From Candidatus Riflebacteria bacterium HGW-Riflebacteria-2 (GTDB lineage: Bacteria > Muiribacteriota > Ozemobacteria > Ozemobacterales > Ozemobacteraceae): a DNA stretch of 38,532 bases. Positions 8,555 to 15,527 of the stretch are shown one piece after another; the first letter of the stretch is position 1, and each line of letters begins with the position of its first letter. The translations under genes and the position numbers were made by a program. The notes under the pieces were generated by a model that saw only the letters and a program-made list of their open reading frames with translations, had not been told where the DNA came from and made no database searches. The stretch spans positions 1 to 38,532 of the forward strand of contig PGYA01000042.1 in NCBI GenBank assembly GCA_002839435.1. The letters are read 5' to 3'.

Positions 8555-10801
8555 CTGAACAATTGCGGCAAAAAAATTGAACTGCTGGCTCCGGCCGGAA
8601 CTGCCGGCTGCCTCAAGGCCGCCTGCCTAGGGGGGGCTGATGCTATATATCTTGCCGGGCAACGCTTTGGAGCCCGGGCCTTCGCCGGCAACTTCGATGA
8701 AAAGGGGCTGCGCTGGGCAAGACGAGTAACCGAAGCGCTCGATAAAAAGCTTTATATTACGCTCAACACCCTGGTATTCGAGCATGAATTCAAGCTTCTC
8801 GAAGAAGCACTCGATTTTTATGAAGTGCTGCAGCCTGATTCACTGATCGTTCAAGATCTCGGCGTTGCTGCGCTGATAAAACGGCGAAAGAGCAGAATCC
8901 CTCTGCACCTCAGCACGCAGGGCGCCTGGTTTGGCCAGGGCGGCTACCGCGAACTGACTGATCTCAATATTTCGCGGGTAATACTGCCGCGCGAACTCAG
9001 CCACACAGAAATCTGCGCGCTCAAAGAAGCTTACCCCGACCTCGAACTCGAAATATTCGTGCATGGCGCCATGTGCTACAGTATTTCCGGGCGCTGTTAC
9101 TGGAGCATCGCCCTGGGCAGCCGTTCCGGCAACCGTGGCACCTGCGCTCAGCCTTGTCGCCGCGAATATCAACTCAACGGCAGGCCAGAACAGGCAACCT
9201 GCTGCTTCAGCCCGAAAGACCTGCGCCTCATCGACCAGGTCACCCGGCTACAGAACAGCGGTGTAGTTTCTCTCAAGATCGAGGGCCGCATGAAAGGGCC
9301 CGATTACGTTTATCAGACAGTAAAAGCCTATCGCGAGGCCATAGACGGCTCAAGCAACCCGCAATCAGCCATGCTCGACGAGGTTTTTTCGCGCGCTGCC
9401 GGCGAAGGATTTTTTAATGGCACCGCTGCTCCAGAGGAATGGCGGACCGGCAGTAATGTCGGGCGCGAAGGAGCACTGGCAGCGACAGCAACCGGCAAAA
9501 ATACTGAAGGACTGGTCGAACTCAAGGTTGTGCAAACGCTCGCACCCGGCGACGGTGTGTTCTGGTTTATCCGCGGCGAAAAGCAGGGCAGTCGCATCAC
9601 CTGGGTAAAAACTGACCGCAAGCGGCCGGGCTACGCCATGGTAAGAGGGTTGCCCACTTCCTTGAAAGCCGGCACCGAAATCCGCCGCTCATCACAGGGC
9701 AGCAGCGAAGACTGGGAATCTAAATGGAACCGCGACTGGGAAAGACGCCCGGTAGACCTCTTCTGGTCCGGGCACGACGGCACACCGCTCGCGGTCGAAA
9801 CCGTCATCAACGACCACCCACTGCGCCTGGAAACCGACGAACCCCTGCAACTTGCCCTGAACAAGGGGCTAGAAGCCGGACCGCTGCAGGAAAAATTCAC
9901 CGTGCTTGGCGATCTGTTCAAGGCCGGCCGTCACGTCACGGCACGACTTGACCCCGGCCTGCACATCAACGGCAGTGCCCTGAAACGACTCAAACGTGCG
10001 CTCGTCGAATACATCTGCAAGCTCGAACAACTGCCGCCACCCAGAGAAAAAACCAGCATCGCAGAGATGATCATGGCTGCCAGCGAAAACCGCCAGGTCG
10101 ACTATTCAAAACACTTTTCCAGCGAACCGCAGCCACAGATAAGACTGCGCGTCTGGAACCAGAGTTTCCCGTTTCTGCGTGACATCCACCCCGATTGCTG
10201 GATATTACCCTGGCAGGGTGACCAGTCACGCGCCGACCGGGTAATTCACAGCAAAATCGCCTGGTGGCTGGCACCGGTACTTACCAGAGAGCATTTTTCC
10301 AAAGTTTTTGAACAGCTTAAAACCGTAGAAAGCGGTGAGTTTTTATGCTTCGGCTGGGAAGCCTTCGACCTCGCCAGACTGCTGCCACACCTTGAATTCT
10401 CGCTCGACTGGTGCTTCAACACCTGCAATCTCGCGGCAATTGACTATATAAGAGGGCGTGGTGTCGAACCCGTACTCAGCCGTGAATGGAAAGATGAGCG
10501 CATCCCTGAGAACCTCACCGCTTTCCGCACCGGCAGTGCCTGGAACCCGCTGGTTTCATTTTCGCGGTTCACCGCTGATCTGCCAGCGGGCAAAACGGTG
10601 CAGAATTCACATAACGACAGGTTTTTCCAGTTGCCGGTCGGCAACGGCGTCACCGCGACATTTCTTGAAGATATCCCGGCTTCGCTGACCCGGCATGGTA
10701 ACGCATCATTGCAGATCGACATCGCGATTTCCCCACAGGAAAATCCGGTCCAGGTCGCCAAAGACCTGAACCGGATGCTGACTGCTTTTAAAGCGGCTTA
10801 G
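8555..10801 (+). CDS. Peptidase U32-family protein with C-terminal DUF3656-like region (RlhA-like); probable CTG start
   Basis: The open frame extends to just after the aroQ stop, far upstream of the first GTG at 8825. The upstream codons encode the exact U32 N-terminus (KKIELLAPAGTAGCLKAA, GGADAIYLAGQRFGARAFAG). The only in-frame start-like codons there are CTG at 8555 and ATT at 8576. CTG lies eight bases after AAAGGG, so I call a CTG start giving 748 residues. The U32 core is clear: VHGAMCYSISGRCYWS, SGNRGTCAQPCRREY and SLKIEGRMKGPDYVYQTV. The long extension after about residue 370 fits the RlhA group (23S rRNA C2501 hydroxylation in E. coli), which has a similar architecture. The Cys residues are kept, so iron-sulfur-dependent RNA hydroxylation is likely, by inference. 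Confidence 0.88.
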   Translation: MNNCGKKIELLAPAGTAGCLKAACLGGADAIYLAGQRFGARAFAGNFDEKGLRWARRVTEALDKKLYITLNTLVFEHEFKLLEEALDFYEVLQPDSLIVQDLGVAALIKRRKSRIPLHLSTQGAWFGQGGYRELTDLNISRVILPRELSHTEICALKEAYPDLELEIFVHGAMCYSISGRCYWSIALGSRSGNRGTCAQPCRREYQLNGRPEQATCCFSPKDLRLIDQVTRLQNSGVVSLKIEGRMKGPDYVYQTVKAYREAIDGSSNPQSAMLDEVFSRAAGEGFFNGTAAPEEWRTGSNVGREGALAATATGKNTEGLVELKVVQTLAPGDGVFWFIRGEKQGSRITWVKTDRKRPGYAMVRGLPTSLKAGTEIRRSSQGSSEDWESKWNRDWERRPVDLFWSGHDGTPLAVETVINDHPLRLETDEPLQLALNKGLEAGPLQEKFTVLGDLFKAGRHVTARLDPGLHINGSALKRLKRALVEYICKLEQLPPPREKTSIAEMIMAASENRQVDYSKHFSSEPQPQIRLRVWNQSFPFLRDIHPDCWILPWQGDQSRADRVIHSKIAWWLAPVLTREHFSKVFEQLKTVESGEFLCFGWEAFDLARLLPHLEFSLDWCFNTCNLAAIDYIRGRGVEPVLSREWKDERIPENLTAFRTGSAWNPLVSFSRFTADLPAGKTVQNSHNDRFFQLPVGNGVTATFLEDIPASLTRHGNASLQIDIAISPQENPVQVAKDLNRMLTAFKAA

Positions 10802-11256
10802 AAACCTTTTTCGACGAATCCGCGCGCCTGCGGTTTAACCGTAAGCACGGCACATGGCGACTTGCGCGCGATTTCATAGCTGTTGCCACCCAGCCATGAA
10901 TCGATGAAACCACTCTTGCCATGGGCGCCGATAATGATCAGGCTGACTTCGTTTTCGCGGGCATAATCGATAATGCTCTCGTAAACCAGGCCACCCTGAA
11001 CCTTCTTGATGATATCGAGTTTGTTGAATTCATCCGGAACAAATTCTTCAAGCAGCACTCTGTTCTGTTCTTCCCATTTGTCGGAGGTGTTAAGGGTATC
11101 GCCGAGTGAGCCGGCCTGCAGAACTTCTTCTTCGATCACGTTGAGCAGATGAATCTGCGCACCATATTCGCTGGCAAGAGTAGCAGCATAGCGCAAAGCC
11201 AGTGCCGAGCCTTCCGAAAAATCAACCGGTACAAGTATTTTGTTAATCTTGATCAT
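10798..11256 (-). CDS. Universal stress protein (UspA family), ATP-binding type
   Basis: This 152-residue single-domain Usp starts at ATG 11256, with GGAAGG seven bases upstream; an in-frame TTG at 11271 overlaps that site and is rejected. It opens INKILVPVDFSEGSALALRYA, the canonical Usp beginning, and ends with GAHGKSGFIDSWLGGNS (near 116-132), which fits the G-2x-G-9x-G nucleotide-binding loop, then PCAVLTVKP. It should therefore bind ATP in the cytoplasm, like MJ0577, and act in stress signalling. It converges on the U32 gene; their stop codons overlap by three bases in TTAG. Confidence 0.93.
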   Translation of the reverse strand: MIKINKILVPVDFSEGSALALRYAATLASEYGAQIHLLNVIEEEVLQAGSLGDTLNTSDKWEEQNRVLLEEFVPDEFNKLDIIKKVQGGLVYESIIDYARENEVSLIIIGAHGKSGFIDSWLGGNSYEIARKSPCAVLTVKPQARGFVEKGF

Positions 11257-11317
11257 TGCAGAACCTTCCAATTTTTGTCTGCTGCCATTTTACCTTCAGG
11301 TGACAGCGAGGTCAAAT

Positions 11318-12154
11318 TTATTTAATCCAGATCGGTGTACGGCCGGGCACCAGTACATTGATATCGAGGCCGTCGATGCGACTGACAGCGATGCTTTCGC
11401 CGACCTGATAGGTTACGTGCTTATTGTCAGGAGATAGCGACGGGAAAAGGCCACCGACGTTGGGGCGCTGCAACTGTTTTGTCTCGATGTTCATGTATTC
11501 GAGTTCGTTGCTGCCGTAGCGATCGGTGAAATAGACAAGATACTTCTCGTCATTAGTGAAAACCGGAAAGGTTTCGTTGACCTTTTTGGTATCGGTCAGC
11601 CTGATGATACCCTGTGCCAGAGTTGAAATCAGGTAGATGTCGTTGCTGCCATCTTCGGTGAGCGCAGAAACCGCGATCCACTCTCCGCCCGGGGCCCAGT
11701 TAGCCGCGGTTACCTTGAGCTTCTGCGAAATCTTGTTGGCGCGCTTACGATCGAGACTGTAAACAAAGAGTTCAGCTTTACCATCGCAGCTCGTATAAAG
11801 AAAGAACTTGCCATCAGGAGAAAAATCTTCGATAGCCGCGCCGGTGAGAACCTTTTTGACCCGGTCACCACTGCGGTTGAGCAGATATATCTCTGAAGTC
11901 ATGTCGGGAGCTTTATTGGTAAAGCCGATCCAGCCAGTAGCTTCGTTGTAGCGCGGGAACATGATGTTATTAAAAGCCGGTGTCAGCCGGATTTTACCGG
12001 TGCCATCAGGTTTTATACTGGTTAGATAGTGAGAATCGGGAGCGGTCGAATCGATATAGAGTATTTTCCCGGCAGGTGCCTGCGTTTCGCTCTGGGCCGA
12101 CAGCCCCGCAGCAACAACCAGCAGCATGAAAACGATAAAAACAGTCCTCTTCAT
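11318..12154 (-). CDS. Secreted TolB-like beta-propeller (PD40/WD40-like) protein
   Basis: The start is ATG 12154, preceded by AAAGG, rather than an upstream frame extension. The 278-residue product begins with a Sec signal (MKRTVFIVFMLLVVAAGLSA, cut after about residue 20) and has no lipobox. The mature part is a series of roughly 40-residue blades with the PD40 signature: FPRYNEATGWIGFTN, DFSPDGKFFLYTS, WAPGGEWIAVSALTEDGSNDIYLIS, FTNDEKYLVYFTDR and LFPSLSPDNKHVTYQVG. These resemble the TolB propeller, which acts in the periplasm in the Tol-Pal system. The usual TolB N-terminal domain and the pal/tolA genes are absent, so it is a TolB-like propeller of unknown partner. Confidence 0.85.
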   Translation of the reverse strand: MKRTVFIVFMLLVVAAGLSAQSETQAPAGKILYIDSTAPDSHYLTSIKPDGTGKIRLTPAFNNIMFPRYNEATGWIGFTNKAPDMTSEIYLLNRSGDRVKKVLTGAAIEDFSPDGKFFLYTSCDGKAELFVYSLDRKRANKISQKLKVTAANWAPGGEWIAVSALTEDGSNDIYLISTLAQGIIRLTDTKKVNETFPVFTNDEKYLVYFTDRYGSNELEYMNIETKQLQRPNVGGLFPSLSPDNKHVTYQVGESIAVSRIDGLDINVLVPGRTPIWIK

Positions 12155-12169
12155 ATTTTCGCCTTTCGC

Positions 12170-12207
12170 ATAAATAAAAATCGGGCAGGGGTTGTTACCC
12201 CTGCCCG
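12170..12207 (-). terminator. Strong intrinsic terminator of the LysM gene
   Basis: CGGGCAGGGG (12182-12191) pairs perfectly with CCCCTGCCCG (12198-12207) around a six-base loop. Read on the minus strand the stem is followed by ATTTTTATTTA. It lies 37 bases after the LysM gene stop and before the TolB-like gene, so those two genes are separate transcription units. Confidence 0.9.
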
Positions 12208-12244
12208 CAGTATAAACCAAATTACTTTCGCGGCCAACTATATT

Positions 12245-13852
12245 TTAGCTGAACGATTTGGTGATATTTTCGAGTTTGCCGATATTGGTCGTCAGCGTCT
12301 TGTGATCTTTGTCGAGGTCTTTGATTTCGCTCTTCAGGCGTGCTACTTCCTTGTAGTTGGCTGAGTCATAAGCATCGAGCTTGGCCAGAGCATCATTCAC
12401 TTCTTTGGCCTTTTTGCGATTGGCATCAGCTTCGCCTTTGAGTTTTGTGGTTTCGGTCTTAGTTGCTTCAAGCGCAGTAGCCATTTTTGCCCAGGCTTCC
12501 TTGAGTCTGGCTTTGTCCTGTTCAACCCTTCTGCCCGCACTCTGAATGTTCTGACCGACAAGACCGAGGAAGAAATTGGTGCGATCCTTATCGATCATCT
12601 TTTCAAAATGCAGCTGTGAGTTGAGAAGTGTTTTCTGGAGATCGACCAGACTCTGCGACTGCTGGAAGAAGTCGAACGGGCTTGCGGTTACCCAGAGCAT
12701 CTTCTTCTCACGCACAAGGTTTGAGCCGTCTCTGATAGCCCTGTAGTATTCTGTCGATTTCATGTTAAGTTCAGGCATCTTGATTTCGCCGAGGAACTTC
12801 TGATACTGCTCATTGGCAGATTTGGAAAGCGTTGTTTCAGTGCTGGTAGAGGTGCCTGTTGAGGTAGAAGTGGAAGTAGACGTAGAAGTAGAGGTGGAAG
12901 TAGATGTAGAGGTACCAGTGCCAGTGCCTGTAGAGGTAGAGGTGCTGGTCGCAGTTGAGGTAGAATCAGTTGCCGGATTAGTGGCATTCTGGTCTTTTCC
13001 TATGCCACGCAGAACGTCGAGCCATCTCTGCCACCAGGCGCGGTCATCAACAGCGCCTTCGCCCTGACTTTCGGCCGCAGCTGCGGTATCCATTTTGGCG
13101 ATTTCTTCGTTGGTCAGAGGCATGTTGTTGCTGCCAACAAGTTCGACCTTACCAACGCGGTCAAGGCGATAAAAATAGCCTTCCGGTGGGTTCATCGACA
13201 TCCATTCTTCTTCGGTCATGAATTTGTTGTCGATCATGAATCTGATTGTTCCGGCATTCAGGTCGGCAATACGCTTGCCCTGAGCCAAAAGTGCACGGTT
13301 AGCTGAATCCAGAGCGTTCTGCAGCTTGGCGATCCTTTCCTTGATCGACAACTGCGGAAGATTGGCAATATCACCAGAAGATGAAGCATTACCAGGTTCA
13401 ATTACAGCCTGAGTGCCCGTAGCAACGGGGGTTTCAGGAGCTGCCGGGTTGGCCGGAGTTTCTTTTTCGACGGGAACTTTGAGATTCCAGCCGGCATGTA
13501 TCAAATCGGGGTTTTTGAGTAATGAAGGAAATGCATCTTTGTTGGCTTCGACGATTTCGCGATAACGGTTACCGTCGCCAAGCAATCGTTCGGCAATTTT
13601 CCAGAGGCTGTCACCGGCTTTAACCGAGTAGCCGACAACTTCGATAACTTTTTCGACCTTCTCTTCAGCAGGTGCATCGCTGTTGGCAAGTTTTTCGATT
13701 TCTTGCGAAACAGCCTGAATTTCTCTGGTTGCGGCTTCGACTTCTGACGTAACATTGAAGAGACCGCCACCATTCGGGTCGTCAGCTGCGAACAGGGTAG
13801 CAAAACCCAGAACGAAGACAGACAATAATAAAATAATTCCTTTGCGATTCAT
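12245..13852 (-). CDS. Exported LysM-domain protein with Ser-Thr dipeptide tract and coiled coil
   Basis: This 535-residue protein has a signal peptide (1-22, ending FATLFAADD), a short helical stretch, one LysM domain at about 73-127 (GYSVKAGDSLWKIAERLLGD to HAGWNLKVP), a Pro/Ala linker, a globular part to about 290, then a low-complexity tract of alternating Ser and Thr (about 295-338), and a C-terminal half dominated by predicted coiled coil (RLKEAWAKMATALEAT, KSEIKDLDKDHKTLTTNIGK). LysM binds peptidoglycan, so this is a periplasmic or cell-wall-associated protein. GAGGTG precedes the ATG by five bases. The Ser-Thr tract would be an extended linker or a glycosylation target. The function is otherwise unknown. 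Confidence 0.85.
   Translation of the reverse strand: MNRKGIILLLSVFVLGFATLFAADDPNGGGLFNVTSEVEAATREIQAVSQEIEKLANSDAPAEEKVEKVIEVVGYSVKAGDSLWKIAERLLGDGNRYREIVEANKDAFPSLLKNPDLIHAGWNLKVPVEKETPANPAAPETPVATGTQAVIEPGNASSSGDIANLPQLSIKERIAKLQNALDSANRALLAQGKRIADLNAGTIRFMIDNKFMTEEEWMSMNPPEGYFYRLDRVGKVELVGSNNMPLTNEEIAKMDTAAAAESQGEGAVDDRAWWQRWLDVLRGIGKDQNATNPATDSTSTATSTSTSTGTGTGTSTSTSTSTSTSTSTSTSTGTSTSTETTLSKSANEQYQKFLGEIKMPELNMKSTEYYRAIRDGSNLVREKKMLWVTASPFDFFQQSQSLVDLQKTLLNSQLHFEKMIDKDRTNFFLGLVGQNIQSAGRRVEQDKARLKEAWAKMATALEATKTETTKLKGEADANRKKAKEVNDALAKLDAYDSANYKEVARLKSEIKDLDKDHKTLTTNIGKLENITKSFS
12838..12967. repeat. Six-base-periodic tandem repeat encoding a Ser-Thr tract
   Basis: The plus strand is an imperfect run of GTAGAG/GTGGAA hexamers; on the coding (minus) strand these give alternating Ser and Thr codons. 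Synonymous variation breaks the repeat, but it is still long enough to change length by slippage or recombination in steps that keep the frame. Confidence 0.85.
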
Positions 13853-13919
13853 GTTTTCACCTCGCGAAAGTATTTGAGCATATAACCATTATACTCATAT
13901 TACGTTCAGTACGGAAACT

Positions 13920-13963
13920 AAGTTTCAATTTTTTTCCAAATGTACCCCATTTTTTTGAAACTT
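13920..13963. promoter_or_regulatory. Inverted repeat in the divergent intergenic region (possible operator)
   Basis: AAGTTTCAA at 13920-13928 and TTGAAACTT at 13955-13963 are perfect inverted copies separated by 26 bases containing two T-rich stretches. A TATAAT for the minus-strand LysM gene lies at 13888-13893 (complement ATTATA), and TTGAAA (13955-13960) is a plausible -35 for the plus-strand gene at 14026. A shared operator is possible but unproven. Confidence 0.35.
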
Positions 13964-14025
13964 TGCATCTGGATATGTTATTCTTGGTGAGAAAATGCAA
14001 AAGCAAGTTTTGAGGAGAAAAAAAT

Positions 14026-14445
14026 ATGTGGCCTAGATGGATTCGCGCACTGGCTACGCTATGGGTAGCCTGGGACAGCAAACAACGCAAGACTCTCGAC
14101 TGGTTCTGGATACTGGTCGTATTACTTCTCGGCCCACTTATGCTGCCGTTATATCTGACAGTCCGCCCACTTCTCAAAGGGGAAAAACGTGTCGGAAGCT
14201 TCATCTGGAACCTGTTCATCAGTCTCGAAAGCTTTGCCACCTGGGTGGTTGGGCTGGCTGCGACTGCTGTGTTTGTCGAAAATATCACAACCCCGCACGA
14301 CCCCAACCTGCCGGAAGTCAGGCGCGCCGAAATCAAAGCAGGCAGCCTGGCCGGAGTTTTCATCTTCATATTCCTGGTTGGTCTCGAGAAAATCGGTTTC
14401 GAATATTTCCGCCAGCATGTCGAAAAGAGCCTGACCGAATCCTGA
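14026..14445 (+). CDS. Small integral membrane protein of unknown function
   Basis: I do not recognise this 139-residue protein. GAGGAG before the ATG marks a good start. It has about three membrane segments (about 24-48, 59-85 and 107-125). The first reads WFWILVVLLLGPLMLPLYL. Two charged loops and a basic amphipathic C-terminus (FEYFRQHVEKSLTES) complete it. It opens a plus-strand group with two further membrane or secreted proteins (14480 and 15528), separated by 34 and 10 bases, so it is probably co-transcribed and works with them in the envelope. A longer reading frame on the opposite strand over the same DNA has no credible start site and is ignored. Confidence 0.75.
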   Translation: MWPRWIRALATLWVAWDSKQRKTLDWFWILVVLLLGPLMLPLYLTVRPLLKGEKRVGSFIWNLFISLESFATWVVGLAATAVFVENITTPHDPNLPEVRRAEIKAGSLAGVFIFIFLVGLEKIGFEYFRQHVEKSLTES

Positions 14446-14479
14446 CTGGAGCGGTCTCATCAAATACCGGAGCCGGCCA

Positions 14480-15517
14480 ATGCGACTTTTTACCGCTACT
14501 CTCGTTGCGTTGCTTCTGTTGACTGCATCGACACAAACAAACGCAGCCGGCGAGCTGAGATACGGCCCGGTGCAACCGACCGAAGGTCCTGGTGGCACAA
14601 TATATCAGCATGAATCGATGACTGCCTGGCAGCGCGGTATAAACCATGAACGCTACCAGGTATTTGAACCGGCCGGCCCTGCCCTCGAACAAGCCGGCCT
14701 GGTAATACTGCTGCACGACTGGTTAACCGAAGACCCTGAATACTATATGGGTTTGATCAGGCATCTGTGCCGACGCGGCAAGGTCGTTCTGTTCCCGAGA
14801 TTTCAGGGAACCGGCGCCCTGGATAAAGACTATCACAGCAATATCGTCCGATCGATCAAAGACTTTCTTTTACAGTCTTTTGCCCGCAAAGGCACCCAGA
14901 TCGACCGCAACCGGGTAGCCTTGCTCGGGCATGGCGCCGGCGCGGTTCTAGCCGCCAACGTAGCCGCTTCAGCCGACTATTTCGGCCTGCCGGCCCCGGC
15001 CTCGCTGATGATCATCACCCCACACCAGCGTTCGCTCAAGTTGCTCGACCTGACTGGCATAAGCCGTAAGACGAAAATGGTCGTAATCAGCGGCGACAAG
15101 GCTGATCCGATCAATGATCAGATGGCCAGAGAAATCTATTACGCCGCTAACCGTATCAAATCAGATAACAAAATTTTTATTACAGTTTTATCGGACTATT
15201 ACGGGCAACCGCCACTCATAGCTGACGAACTCGCACCGCTGTCGCCTGAGCGCCCGCTGTATGAGCGTCTGGTAGTACGCCGCCGCCATGAGTTCGTCAA
15301 TAGTTTCCGCGCACGCAGCGCCGCCGGCACCCTGCGCACACATCACATCGACGCCTTCGACTGGTTTGCCATGTTCAGAGTATTTGATGCACTCGAACAA
15401 ACGCTGATCGGCCAGACCAGCCTGAATATTTTCAAGAACACTCCTGAACTCAGATTCATGGGCTACTGGAGCGACGGTAGAAAGCTCAAAGGCCTGATCG
15501 TAACCGACCGCCCCTGA
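14480..15517 (+). CDS. Exported alpha/beta-hydrolase-fold protein without the nucleophile serine
   Basis: This 345-residue protein has a Sec signal peptide (1-22, MRLFTATLVALLLLTASTQT then NAA). The mature part has alpha/beta hydrolase order: GLVILLHDWLTEDPEYYMGL (strand 3 and oxyanion region, near 73), KVVLFPRFQGTG (near 101), RVALLGHGAGAVLAANVAAS (nucleophile elbow, near 145-164), ASLMIITPHQ, and KMVVISGDKADPIND (acid region, near 199). The elbow reads G-H-G-A-G: Gly152 stands where the catalytic Ser, Asp or Cys should be. It is therefore probably a non-catalytic binding or scaffolding relative. It is followed ten bases later by a membrane protein that also looks catalytically dead, so a joint structural role in the envelope is plausible. 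Confidence 0.7.
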   Translation: MRLFTATLVALLLLTASTQTNAAGELRYGPVQPTEGPGGTIYQHESMTAWQRGINHERYQVFEPAGPALEQAGLVILLHDWLTEDPEYYMGLIRHLCRRGKVVLFPRFQGTGALDKDYHSNIVRSIKDFLLQSFARKGTQIDRNRVALLGHGAGAVLAANVAASADYFGLPAPASLMIITPHQRSLKLLDLTGISRKTKMVVISGDKADPINDQMAREIYYAANRIKSDNKIFITVLSDYYGQPPLIADELAPLSPERPLYERLVVRRRHEFVNSFRARSAAGTLRTHHIDAFDWFAMFRVFDALEQTLIGQTSLNIFKNTPELRFMGYWSDGRKLKGLIVTDRP

Positions 15518-15527
15518 AGAGGTAAGC

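Noticed and set aside
12813..13067. Plus-strand reading frame made of alternating Val and Glu
   Set aside because: It is the mirror of the Ser-Thr repeat in the LysM gene, with no ribosome site; the minus-strand protein has a signal peptide and a LysM domain.
13857..14369. Minus-strand 170-codon frame upstream of the LysM gene
   Set aside because: It overlaps the well-started membrane protein at 14026, crosses A/T-rich promoter DNA, and its protein has no recognisable pattern.
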